A stretch of 5,151 bases of DNA, from assembly GCA_002842935.1 (NCBI GenBank), contig PHEM01000242.1:1-5151 (forward strand), in the 5' to 3' direction. The DNA comes from Alphaproteobacteria bacterium HGW-Alphaproteobacteria-13 (GTDB taxonomy: Bacteria > Pseudomonadota > Alphaproteobacteria > Sphingomonadales > Sphingomonadaceae). Each line of letters begins with the position of its first letter. The first letter of the stretch is position 1. The notes under the pieces are model-generated. The model saw nothing but the letters and a program-made list of their open reading frames with translations. It ran no database searches and was not told the DNA's origin. The position numbers and the translations under genes are program-made. Of the stretch, positions 1 through 5,151 are shown piece by piece.

Positions 1-52
1 CATGGTCTGCCCCCGACTTGGGCGCGGCGCGGAAGGAGAGGTCCGGCCATGG

Positions 53-73
53 ATGCTGAAACAAGTTCAGCAT
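53..73. repeat. REP-like short palindrome
   Basis: Perfect 8-bp inverted repeat ATGCTGAA / TTCAGCAT (53-60 and 66-73) around a 5-nt ACAAG loop. From memory, this core with a following GACGA is very common between genes in sphingomonad genomes, where it also gives spurious short reading frames containing a K-Q-V-Q-H-D string. It lies about 75 nt beyond the 3' end of the minus-strand membrane gene, a usual place for REP-type elements. The palindrome is seen directly; its family membership is recollection. No other gene is supported in 1-148. Confidence 0.6.
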
Positions 74-148
74 GACGAAGCTGGACGAAGGTCGGGATTA
101 CTCGAAAATCAGCGGCGTGTTTGCAATCGATATAGTCCCCTTTTTCGT

Positions 149-520
149 TCAGGGACGATTGGCGGATGCGTTTGCGGCGCGGCGCATGAACCGCCTCACG
201 AGATAGAAAAGCGCGGAGAGACCGCTGGTCAGCAAAAACCCCAGAAGCGCCGGAAGCAGGCCGGAACTTATCCATAGGAAGAGACTGAGCAAGACCGGGA
301 AAACCACGCCTGTCGAGGCGAATATCCGGACAAGTCGCGCTGGATCGACAGGACCCGTCCGGGCGGCCTCCGAAAGCGTCGCGATGACGATCGCAGTGCC
401 AAAGCCGAGCGCAAGCACCGGATAAAGCCAAACAGCCCAGACTATATCCGCGCCGGCTCGTGCTTCCATCAACACATAGGCGGCAACGATCAGCGTGATC
501 ACGGCGAACAGCAATTTCAT
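149..520 (-). CDS. Small four-helix integral membrane protein of unknown function
   Basis: The gene encodes 123 residues from the ATG at 520 to the TGA at 149-151. Four hydrophobic segments are visible: residues about 3-19, 27-48, 70-86 and 88-108. They are followed by a short basic tail (R-R-F-M-R-R-A), which suggests a cytoplasmic C-terminus by the positive-inside rule. A polar linker rich in small residues separates helices 2 and 3. I do not recognise the family. The last two helices (L-L-P-A-L-L-G-F-L-L-T) faintly resemble the small subunit TctB of tripartite tricarboxylate transporters, which is also a short four-helix protein. No TctA or TctC partner is present here, so this is only a thought. 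The frame stays open to 709, but the upstream part is hydrophilic and covers a hairpin RNA region, so I reject the longer start. An alternative ATG at 535 would add five residues (M-L-V-L-R) and has a weak AGAAG upstream. Neither start has a convincing Shine-Dalgarno sequence. Confidence 0.6.
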   Translation of the reverse strand: MKLLFAVITLIVAAYVLMEARAGADIVWAVWLYPVLALGFGTAIVIATLSEAARTGPVDPARLVRIFASTGVVFPVLLSLFLWISSGLLPALLGFLLTSGLSALFYLVRRFMRRAANASANRP

Positions 521-652
521 GCGCAGGACGAGCATCGGCTTCTGGTAGCATGATTGCCGAGGTCCGCAATCGGACAGCGGCGTCCCCTGCGCTTCGTCCT
601 GTTGTTGCAGGTTGACGATGGGAGAAAAGCCCGCGCCCGGATTCCAAACCCC

Positions 653-695
653 GAAAATAGGAACGGCGCGAAAGCCCCTGCTTTCGCGCCGTTCC
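653..695 (-). terminator. Intrinsic terminator, minus strand
   Basis: Perfect 16-bp inverted repeat, 660-675 with 680-695, closed by a 4-nt loop (676-679). On the minus strand it is followed directly by TATTTTC, a T-rich tract, whereas on the plus strand it is followed by GACGA. It therefore works best for transcription running leftward. No protein gene ends just upstream of it on that strand, so it must end a non-coding transcript or sit inside the leader of the membrane gene. Confidence 0.7.
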
Positions 696-780
696 GACGA
701 TGGTCGCACAGCGACGCATCGCCCCCCTCCGCCGAGCCGGATAGCCGTGGGTCGCGTTTAGCTTGACGGCTCGGCGAGGC
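653..780 (-). ncRNA. Candidate structured RNA: three consecutive hairpins ending in a terminator
   Basis: Read on the minus strand, three stems follow one another almost without spacers. The first pairs 767-775 with 731-739 (perfect 9 bp, extendable by a CCTC/GAGG helix past one bulged base, loop about 27 nt). The second pairs 717-721 and 711-715 with 698-702 and 703-707 (10 bp, one bulged base, 3-nt loop). The third is the perfect 16-bp terminator stem at 660-695. No good protein frame explains this region. The arrangement fits an independent small RNA of about 130 nt. It also fits a 5' leader of the membrane gene, whose ATG lies about 120 nt past the T-tract, controlled by attenuation. I cannot match it to a known RNA family from sequence alone. 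The 5' end is uncertain: a CATATG around 795-800 could be part of a minus-strand -10, but no convincing -35 goes with it. Confidence 0.45.
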
Positions 781-813
781 GTCCCTCTTCGCGACATATG
801 CCTGCGGAAGCGG

Positions 814-869
814 GCGCAAAATTGTAAAAAGCCGACATGAAATGCGCTTAATCTGTTGTTATTTTGCGC
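814..869 (+). promoter_or_regulatory. Candidate promoter framed by a perfect inverted repeat, upstream of the AraC-type gene
   Basis: GCGCAAAAT at 814-822 and its exact reverse complement ATTTTGCGC at 861-869 enclose 38 nt. A possible promoter lies between them: TTGTAA (822-827) as -35 and CTTAAT (846-851) as -10, 18 nt apart, each matching the sigma-70 consensus at four of six positions. The stretch is AT-rich compared with its surroundings. The arms could be operator half-sites for the adjacent regulator or another dimeric factor. Only the repeat is certain; promoter and operator roles are inferred. Confidence 0.35.
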
Positions 870-891
870 GGGCCTGCCCATGATCGGGACA

Positions 892-1794
892 ATGACCCAT
901 GAGGCACCCGATCGCTTTCCCGCTGCGCCGGTCCATATAGAGACGCGCTTCTTTCCGGTATCGGACGCGCTGCGCCCCTATGCCAGCATCATCTATCGCA
1001 CCGACATCACCGCTCCGCCGGGCGTGCGCGTCGACGATTATCTGCACCCCGAATGGGCCAATATGCGTTTCATCGAAGGCGATCTGCCCGTCGCGGCGAT
1101 CGGCGGCGGCGCGCCTGTGACGACGCCGCGCTTCATCGTCACGGGTCCGACGAGCAAGGCCAGCTATTTCGCCTCCGGCTCCATGCGCGCGTGGGGCATC
1201 GGCATCCTGCCCGCGGGCTGGGCGAAATATGTCGCGATTCCGGCCGAGGACCTGGCCGACCGCTTTTGCGACGGGGCGGTGCATCCCGTCTTCACATCCT
1301 TCGCGCCGCTGGCCAATCGCCTGCCCGGTCTTTCGGACAAGGCGGCGGCGCGGGCGATCGACGATCATTTCGTCGCCCGGCTGGCCCACGCGCCGCGCGA
1401 CGATCCCGCGATCCTCGCCGCGCATCGCGCGCTAATGGACGACGACCTCGCCAGCGTCGCCGCGCTGGCGGACATGCTGGGCCTGTCCGAACGCTCGGTC
1501 GAGCGATTGAGCCGCCGCGCCTTCGGCTTTCCGCCCAAGCTGATGCTGCGCCGCCAGCGTTTCCTGCGCAGCCTCGCGCGCTTCATGCTGGAACCGGAGA
1601 TGGCGTGGATCGACGCGCTCGACTATCATTATTATGATCAGGCGCAGTTCACGCGCGATTTCCAGCGCTTCATGGGGATGAGTCCGCGCGCCTATGCCGC
1701 GCGCCCCAAGCCGATCCTGGGCGCCGCCGCCCACGCCCGCGCCATCGCCGCCGGGGCCGCCGTGCAGGGACTGCACAAGCCCTTTCAGGGTTGA
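892..1794 (+). CDS. AraC-family transcriptional regulator
   Basis: The gene encodes a 300-residue cytoplasmic DNA-binding regulator of the AraC/XylS family. The C-terminal third holds the family's two helix-turn-helix units. The first covers about residues 187-213 (S-V-A-A-L-A-D-M-L-G-L-S-E-R-S-V-E-R). The second covers about 238-270 and ends in the signature D-Q-A-Q-F-T-R-D-F then G-M-S-P-R-A-Y. The N-terminal part (about 15-170) would be the sensor domain. Its P-V-S-D-A-L-R-P-Y opening resembles the domain of unknown function found in AraC proteins of the DUF6597 type, a resemblance from memory. No ligand can be named. The ATG at 892 (M-T-H-E-A-P) is preferred because residues before it look unconserved, but no start has a good ribosome site. 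ATG 880 and TTG 856 are in-frame alternatives that add 4 and 12 residues. The gene ends 84 nt before pheS on the same strand, so read-through into pheS is possible. An AraC gene is not the usual neighbour of pheS. Confidence 0.85.
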   Translation: MTHEAPDRFPAAPVHIETRFFPVSDALRPYASIIYRTDITAPPGVRVDDYLHPEWANMRFIEGDLPVAAIGGGAPVTTPRFIVTGPTSKASYFASGSMRAWGIGILPAGWAKYVAIPAEDLADRFCDGAVHPVFTSFAPLANRLPGLSDKAAARAIDDHFVARLAHAPRDDPAILAAHRALMDDDLASVAALADMLGLSERSVERLSRRAFGFPPKLMLRRQRFLRSLARFMLEPEMAWIDALDYHYYDQAQFTRDFQRFMGMSPRAYAARPKPILGAAAHARAIAAGAAVQGLHKPFQG

Positions 1795-1817
1795 TTGCGC
1801 AGACCATCCCGTGCAAG

Positions 1818-1852
1818 CGGCGGCGGATCGAAAGCGGACCTTTCCGCCGCCG
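1818..1852 (+). promoter_or_regulatory. Strong hairpin in the araC-pheS gap
   Basis: CGGCGGCGG (1818-1826) pairs perfectly with CCGCCGCCG (1844-1852). An inner AAAG (1831-1834) / CTTT (1840-1843) helix closes a 5-nt loop, leaving four unpaired bases on the 5' side. No T-tract follows, so it is not a standard intrinsic terminator. It sits 20 nt before the pheS ATG region and may act as a leader structure, a transcript-end stabiliser for the regulator or a weak attenuator. There is no Phe-rich leader peptide like the pheM leader of E. coli. Confidence 0.4.
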
Positions 1853-1864
1853 GACAGACAGACG

Positions 1865-1881
1865 ACAAGGCAATGACGATG
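1865..1881 (+). promoter_or_regulatory. Ribosome binding site and start choice for pheS
   Basis: AAGG at 1867-1870 lies 8 nt before the ATG at 1879 and only 2 nt before the ATG at 1873. The spacing favours 1879, giving M-S-D-T-G-T-M-Q. The frame is open back to a TTG at 1795, but that stretch overlaps the hairpin and does not look like a PheS N-terminus. Confidence 0.5.
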
Positions 1882-2979
1882 AGCGACACAGGGACCATGC
1901 AGGCCGAGCTGCTGAGCGAGATCGCGGCGGCGGGGGAACTCGACGCGCTGGAGGCGCTGCGCGTCGCGGCGCTGGGCAAGGCCGGGCGCATCACCGCGCT
2001 GCTCAAGACGCTGGGCGGCATGACGCCGGAAGAGCGGCAGGAACAGGGACCGCGTATCCATGCCCTGCGCGAGAGCGTGACCGCCGCGATCGCCGACCGC
2101 AAGGCGGCGCTGGAAAGCGCGGCGCTGGAGGCGAAGCTGGCCGCCGAACGCCTCGATATGACGCTGCCCGCCGACGCGGCCCCGCGCGGCAGCGTCCATC
2201 CCGTCAGCCAGGTGATGGACGAGCTGGCCGAAATCTTCGCCGACATGGGCTTCGCCGTCGCGACCGGGCCGGAGATCGAGGACGACTGGCATAATTTCAC
2301 GGCGCTCAACATTCCGGAGACGCATCCGGCGCGCGCGATGCACGACACTTTCTATTTCCCGCCCTCGCCCCTTCAGGGGAGAGGAGGGAGCCGCGAAGCG
2401 GCGGAAGGAGAGGGGAATGTCCCCCTCTCCCCAACCCTCTCCCCTGAAGGGGAGAGGGAGCAGATGATGCTGCTGCGCACGCACACCTCGCCCGTGCAGA
2501 TCCGCACGATGATGACGGAAGAGCCGCCGATCCGCATCATCGCGCCGGGCCGGGTCTATCGCAGCGACAGCGACGCGACGCACACGCCGATGTTCCATCA
2601 GGTCGAAGGGCTGGTGATCGATCGCGGCATCCACATGGGCCACCTGAAATACACGCTGGAGACTTTCCTCAAGGCCTATTTCGAGCGCGACGATATCGTC
2701 CTGCGCCTGCGCCCCAGCTACTTCCCTTTCACCGAACCGTCGGCCGAAGTCGATGTCGGCTATAAGCAGGAAAAGGGCCGCCGCGTCATCGCCAATTGCG
2801 GACTCGATCCCGACGAATGGCAGGGCTTCGCCTTCGGCGTCGGCGTCGATCGGCTGGCGATGCTGAAATATGGCATGGACGACCTGCGCGCCTTCTTCGA
2901 CGGCGATTTGCGCTGGCTGTCGCATTACGGGTTCGGCGCGCTGTCGGTCCCGACGCTGAGCGGGGGGATTTCGGCATGA
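1879..2979 (+). CDS. pheS: Phenylalanyl-tRNA synthetase alpha subunit, with in-frame repeat insertion and missing active-site strand
   Basis: PheS is the catalytic subunit of the cytoplasmic alpha2-beta2 enzyme that attaches Phe to tRNA-Phe. The product has 366 residues. Residues 1-90 form the N-terminal tRNA-binding coiled coil (L-L-K-T-L-G-G-M-T-P-E-E-R). The class II core follows: H-P-A-R-A-M-H-D-T-F-Y-F (149-160), T-H-T-S-P-V-Q-I-R (201-209), motif 2 (P-G-R-V-Y-R to H-T-P-M-F-H-Q-V-E-G, 223-244), F-P-F-T-E-P-S-A-E-V-D (282-292) and motif 3 (G-F-A-F-G-V-G-V-D-R-L, 316-326). There are two departures. Residues 161-197 replace a turn of about four residues in E. coli and are mostly encoded by a palindromic repeat. 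After E-V-D-V the protein runs G-Y-K-Q-E-K-G-R-R-V-I straight into A-N-C-G-L-D-P-D-E-W, so the strand carrying W-x-E-x-L-G-x-G-M-V-H-P is absent. That strand contributes to the active-site sheet in this family, so activity is doubtful. The frame stays open throughout. The stop overlaps the pheT start (ATGA). Confidence 0.93.
   Translation: MSDTGTMQAELLSEIAAAGELDALEALRVAALGKAGRITALLKTLGGMTPEERQEQGPRIHALRESVTAAIADRKAALESAALEAKLAAERLDMTLPADAAPRGSVHPVSQVMDELAEIFADMGFAVATGPEIEDDWHNFTALNIPETHPARAMHDTFYFPPSPLQGRGGSREAAEGEGNVPLSPTLSPEGEREQMMLLRTHTSPVQIRTMMTEEPPIRIIAPGRVYRSDSDATHTPMFHQVEGLVIDRGIHMGHLKYTLETFLKAYFERDDIVLRLRPSYFPFTEPSAEVDVGYKQEKGRRVIANCGLDPDEWQGFAFGVGVDRLAMLKYGMDDLRAFFDGDLRWLSHYGFGALSVPTLSGGISA
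2362..2458. repeat. 97-bp palindromic repeat element inserted in frame in pheS
   Basis: The outer arms 2362-2384 and 2436-2458 are inverted copies matching at 22 of 23 positions (mismatch at 2367 against 2453). Each arm is itself a dyad: 2435-2458 is a perfect 10-bp stem with a TGAA loop. Two further hairpins lie inside: GCCGC / GCGGC (2390-2394 and 2398-2402) and GGAGAGGGG / CCCCTCTCC (2407-2415 and 2422-2430). As far as I recall, GGGGAGAGGG-type dyads are dispersed mostly between genes in alphaproteobacteria. Here the element is translated without a stop into a G/P/E/S-rich stretch (residues 162-194 of PheS), as Rickettsia palindromic elements do. No target duplication is visible at its ends. 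Confidence 0.9.
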
Positions 2980-4883
2980 AGATCACGCTCGATTGGTTGC
3001 GCGAGCATCTGGACGGCGACTTCACGGTCGAGGACGTCGTCGCCACGCTCAACCGCATCGGCCACGAGGTCGAAGATGTCGAGAATCCGGCCGAAAAGCT
3101 CGCCGGTTTCCGCGTCGCCAAGGTGCTGACCGCCGAGAAGCATCCGCAGGCCGACAAGCTGCAACTGCTGACCGTCGATACCGGGGAAACCGTGCTGCAG
3201 GTCGTGTGCGGCGCGCCCAACGCGCGCGCGGGGCTGGTCGGCGTGCTCGGCCTGCCCGGCGCGGTCGTGCCCGCGAACGGCATGACGCTGAAGGTCGCGG
3301 CGGTGCGCGGCGTCGAATCGAACGGCATGATGTGCTCGTCGCGCGAGCTGGAACTGGGCGACGACCATGACGGCATCATCGAACTGCCCGAAGATGCGCC
3401 GGTCGGCACGCCCTTCGCCGACTATTCGGGCGCGGGCGATCCCGTGATCGACATTTCCATCACCCCCAACCGGCAGGATTGCATGGGCGTGCGCGGGATC
3501 GCGCGCGACCTCGCCGCCGCCGGGCTGGGCACGCTGAAGCCGCTCGACGTCCCGACGATCCTCGGCGAAGGGGCGCCCGCGACCGAAATCCGCACGGACG
3601 ACCCCGAGGGCTGTCCCGCCTTCTTCGGCCGCACGATCAGCGGCGTGACCAACACCGCTGCGCCCGAATGGATGCGCCGCCGCCTGGAAGCCGTCGGGCA
3701 GCGCTCGATCTCCGCGCTCGTCGACATCACCAATTATGTGATGCTCGACCTCGGCCGCCCGAGCCATGTCTATGACCGCGCCGCCTTGACCGGGGCGCTC
3801 GTCGCCCGCCGCGCCAGGGAGGGCGAGACGGTCACGGCGCTCAACGGCAAGGACTACATACTGACCGGCGCCATGACGGTGATCGCCGACGACAAGGGCG
3901 CTCACGACATCGCGGGCATCATGGGCGGCGAGCATTCGGGGTGCGGCGAGGCGACGAGCGACGTGCTGCTGGAAGTCGCCTATTTCACGCCGGAGCGCAT
4001 CGCGCTGACCGGACAGGCGCTGGGCCTGGCCAGCGACGCGCGCAGCCGCTTCGAACGCGGCGTCGATCCCGCCTTCCTCGACGATGCGACGGCGATCCTG
4101 ACGGGCCATATCCTTGCCATCTGCGGCGGTACGCCCTCCACCGTGGCGCGCGCCGGGACGCCGCCCGCCGCGACGCATCATATCGATTACGACCCGGCGC
4201 TGACGGCGACGCTCGGCGGCATCGCGGTGAACCCCGAACGGCAAAAGGACATCCTCACCGCGCTGGGCTTCGGCATCACGGACAATGGGGATGATCGCTG
4301 GCAAGTCGCGGTGCCGAGCTGGCGCCGCGACATGGACAGCGCCCCCGACGTGGTCGAGGAAGTCACGCGCATCACGGGCTTCGACGCGATCGCGTCGGTG
4401 CCGCTGCCCCGTACGGACGGCGTCGCCCGCCCGACCGCGACGGCGGAGCAGATGATCGAGCGCCGCGTACGCCGCGCCGCCGCCGCCGCCGGTTTCCACG
4501 AAGCCGTCACCTGGTCCTTCATCGGTGAGCGCGAGGCCGCGCCCTTCGGCGGCGGCGCGTGGAGCCTGGCCAATCCGATCAGCGAGGATCTGAAAGTCAT
4601 GCGCCCGTCGCTGCTGCCCGGCCTGCTGGCAGCGGCGCAGCGCAACCAGGCGCGCGGCGCGGACAGCATTCGTCTGTTCGAGATCGGCCGCCGCTATCTG
4701 GCGGCGAGCGAGCATGCGACGCTGGGCGTGCTGATGGCGGGCGAAAAGCGCGCGCGAGGCTGGCAGACGGGCAAGGCGGCGGCGTTCGACGCCTATGACG
4801 CCAAGGCGGCAGCGCTCGCGCTGCTCGAAGGATCGGACAGCCTGACCGGCGATCCGCTGGTGCTGCCGATTTTGCCGCTATAG
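2976..4883 (+). CDS. pheT: Phenylalanyl-tRNA synthetase beta subunit, C-terminally truncated
   Basis: PheT is the beta subunit of phenylalanyl-tRNA synthetase, which holds the editing site and tRNA-binding domains. The ATG at 2976 lies in the ATGA overlap with the pheS stop and gives M-K-I-T-L-D-W-L-R, the expected N-terminus. Recognisable parts are the EMAP/OB-fold tRNA-binding domain (about 40-150, with H-P-Q-A-D-K-L at 56-62), I-T-P-N-R-Q-D (162-168) opening the B3/4 editing region, V-D-I-T-N-Y-V-M-L-D-L-G (249-260), I-A-G-I-M-G-G-E (312-319), S-R-F-E-R-G-V-D-P (357-365), the B5 domain (about 400-470, V-P-S-W-R-R-D) and the start of the catalytic-like B6/7 domain (about 485-615, R-P-S-L-L-P-G-L and F-E-I-G-R). 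The product is 635 residues, whereas E. coli PheT has 795. Family-like sequence fades near residue 616 (A-L-A-L-L-E), and a 19-residue tail ending L-P-I-L-P-L and TAG replaces the rest. The remainder of B6/7 and the FDX-ACB anticodon-binding domain are therefore missing. The next gene begins 29 nt later on the other strand, so the missing part is not nearby. Confidence 0.92.
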   Translation: MKITLDWLREHLDGDFTVEDVVATLNRIGHEVEDVENPAEKLAGFRVAKVLTAEKHPQADKLQLLTVDTGETVLQVVCGAPNARAGLVGVLGLPGAVVPANGMTLKVAAVRGVESNGMMCSSRELELGDDHDGIIELPEDAPVGTPFADYSGAGDPVIDISITPNRQDCMGVRGIARDLAAAGLGTLKPLDVPTILGEGAPATEIRTDDPEGCPAFFGRTISGVTNTAAPEWMRRRLEAVGQRSISALVDITNYVMLDLGRPSHVYDRAALTGALVARRAREGETVTALNGKDYILTGAMTVIADDKGAHDIAGIMGGEHSGCGEATSDVLLEVAYFTPERIALTGQALGLASDARSRFERGVDPAFLDDATAILTGHILAICGGTPSTVARAGTPPAATHHIDYDPALTATLGGIAVNPERQKDILTALGFGITDNGDDRWQVAVPSWRRDMDSAPDVVEEVTRITGFDAIASVPLPRTDGVARPTATAEQMIERRVRRAAAAAGFHEAVTWSFIGEREAAPFGGGAWSLANPISEDLKVMRPSLLPGLLAAAQRNQARGADSIRLFEIGRRYLAASEHATLGVLMAGEKRARGWQTGKAAAFDAYDAKAAALALLEGSDSLTGDPLVLPILPL

Positions 4884-4912
4884 CGCGCCCGGGCCCGAGC
4901 GCGGCCAATGCC

Positions 4913-5151
4913 TTACTGCTGCGGGGGCTGGTTCTTTTCAGTCTCGGATTCAGGCTGTGGTTCCGCGTCAGCCGGTTTGGACAGGCTCGCCTGGGCTTGT
5001 TTCATCGCCGACCCTGCAGCATTGCCAATTTGCTTTGTGGCTTCACCCACGCCCTTGCCGATGCGGCTGCCCGCTTCGATCACGCTGTGCGGGCCGATAA
5101 AGCTGTAGGCGCCAACCGCGATGGGTGCGCGCACATAGCCGGGCACCTCAC
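4913..5151 (-). CDS. C-terminal part of an unknown protein with a hexapeptide-like strip (runs off the window)
   Basis: The stop is the TAA at 4913-4915, and the frame is open to the right edge. A GTG at 5146 could be a start (77 residues), but no stop precedes it within the window and no ribosome site can be judged, so I treat it as a partial gene. The visible sequence begins P-G-Y-V-R-A-P and continues with four hexads shaped like the left-handed beta-helix repeat: V-G-A-Y-S-F, I-G-P-H-S-V, I-E-A-G-S-R and I-G-K-G-V-G. A likely amphipathic helix follows (A-T-K-Q-I-G-N-A-A-G-S-A-M-K-Q-A-Q), then a polar tail rich in P, E and Q. The hexads recall LpxA-type acyltransferases, but four hexads are too few for a firm call and the tail does not fit that family. 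It converges on pheT with 29 nt between the stop codons. Confidence 0.45.
   Translation of the reverse strand, partial: EVPGYVRAPIAVGAYSFIGPHSVIEAGSRIGKGVGEATKQIGNAAGSAMKQAQASLSKPADAEPQPESETEKNQPPQQ

Noticed and set aside
2..277. Open plus-strand frame of 91 residues at the left edge
   Set aside because: It runs through the REP-like palindrome (giving the typical spurious K-Q-V-Q-H-D string) and antisense to the membrane-protein gene; the protein has no family character.
521..709. Longer N-terminus for the minus-strand membrane protein
   Set aside because: The extra residues are hydrophilic, lack family character and include the terminator region; the hydrophobic N-terminus begins at the ATG at 520 or 535.
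2362..2458. CRISPR or transposon-end reading of the repeats in pheS
   Set aside because: The copies are inverted rather than regularly spaced direct repeats, and there is no transposase or target duplication.
1432..2925. Long minus-strand frame of 497 residues opposite the AraC gene and pheS
   Set aside because: It is antisense to two clearly recognised genes and is R/H/A-rich, as expected of shadow frames in high-GC DNA.
2796..2975. Upstream extension of the pheT frame
   Set aside because: The ATG at 2976 gives the classic PheT N-terminus and ATGA coupling; the extension is an arginine-rich shadow of the pheS 3' end.
2925..4715. Long minus-strand frame of 596 residues opposite pheT
   Set aside because: It is the shadow of PheT, whose conserved motifs are all in the plus frame; the minus translation shows no known domain.
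4884..4903. GC-rich dyad between the convergent pheT and minus-strand stops, as a bidirectional terminator
   Set aside because: Only about 5 bp pair cleanly (CGCGC / GCGCG) and there is no T-tract on either strand, so it is not separable from background GC content.

Overview
The window reads as chromosomal DNA of a high-GC alphaproteobacterium, most probably a sphingomonad. This rests on strong G/C third positions, protein style (PheS, PheT and an AraC-type regulator with alphaproteobacterial wording), a short palindrome around 53-73 of a kind I recall as frequent in sphingomonad genomes, and a GC-rich dyad repeat inside pheS. No database search was possible, so the genus is inference.

Left part (1-891): a REP-like palindrome, then a minus-strand gene for a small four-helix membrane protein (149-520). 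Upstream of it, at 653-780, are three closely packed hairpins. The last one read on the minus strand is a perfect 16-bp stem followed by a T-rich tract. This looks like a terminated small RNA, or a structured and attenuated leader of the membrane gene. Between it and the next gene is a candidate promoter framed by a perfect 9-bp inverted repeat (814-822 / 861-869).

Middle and right part (892-4883): a plus-strand AraC-family regulator, 84 nt with a strong hairpin, and then pheS and pheT, which overlap by ATGA and encode the alpha and beta subunits of phenylalanyl-tRNA synthetase. Both synthetase genes have open frames but abnormal products. PheS carries an in-frame 97-bp palindromic repeat (about 33 extra residues) and lacks the strand that normally holds the G-x-G-M-V-H-P motif before motif 3. 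PheT is 635 residues instead of about 800 and ends before the C-terminal anticodon-binding (FDX-ACB) domain. The locus also lacks the rplT neighbour usual for proteobacterial pheST. It may be a degenerating or second copy, a genuinely reduced enzyme, or a sequence with assembly or deletion artefacts.

Right edge (4913-5151): the C-terminal part of a convergent minus-strand gene of unknown function, with a hexapeptide-repeat-like strip and a charged Q/E/P-rich tail. I see no CRISPR array, tRNA, rRNA, transposase or phage gene.
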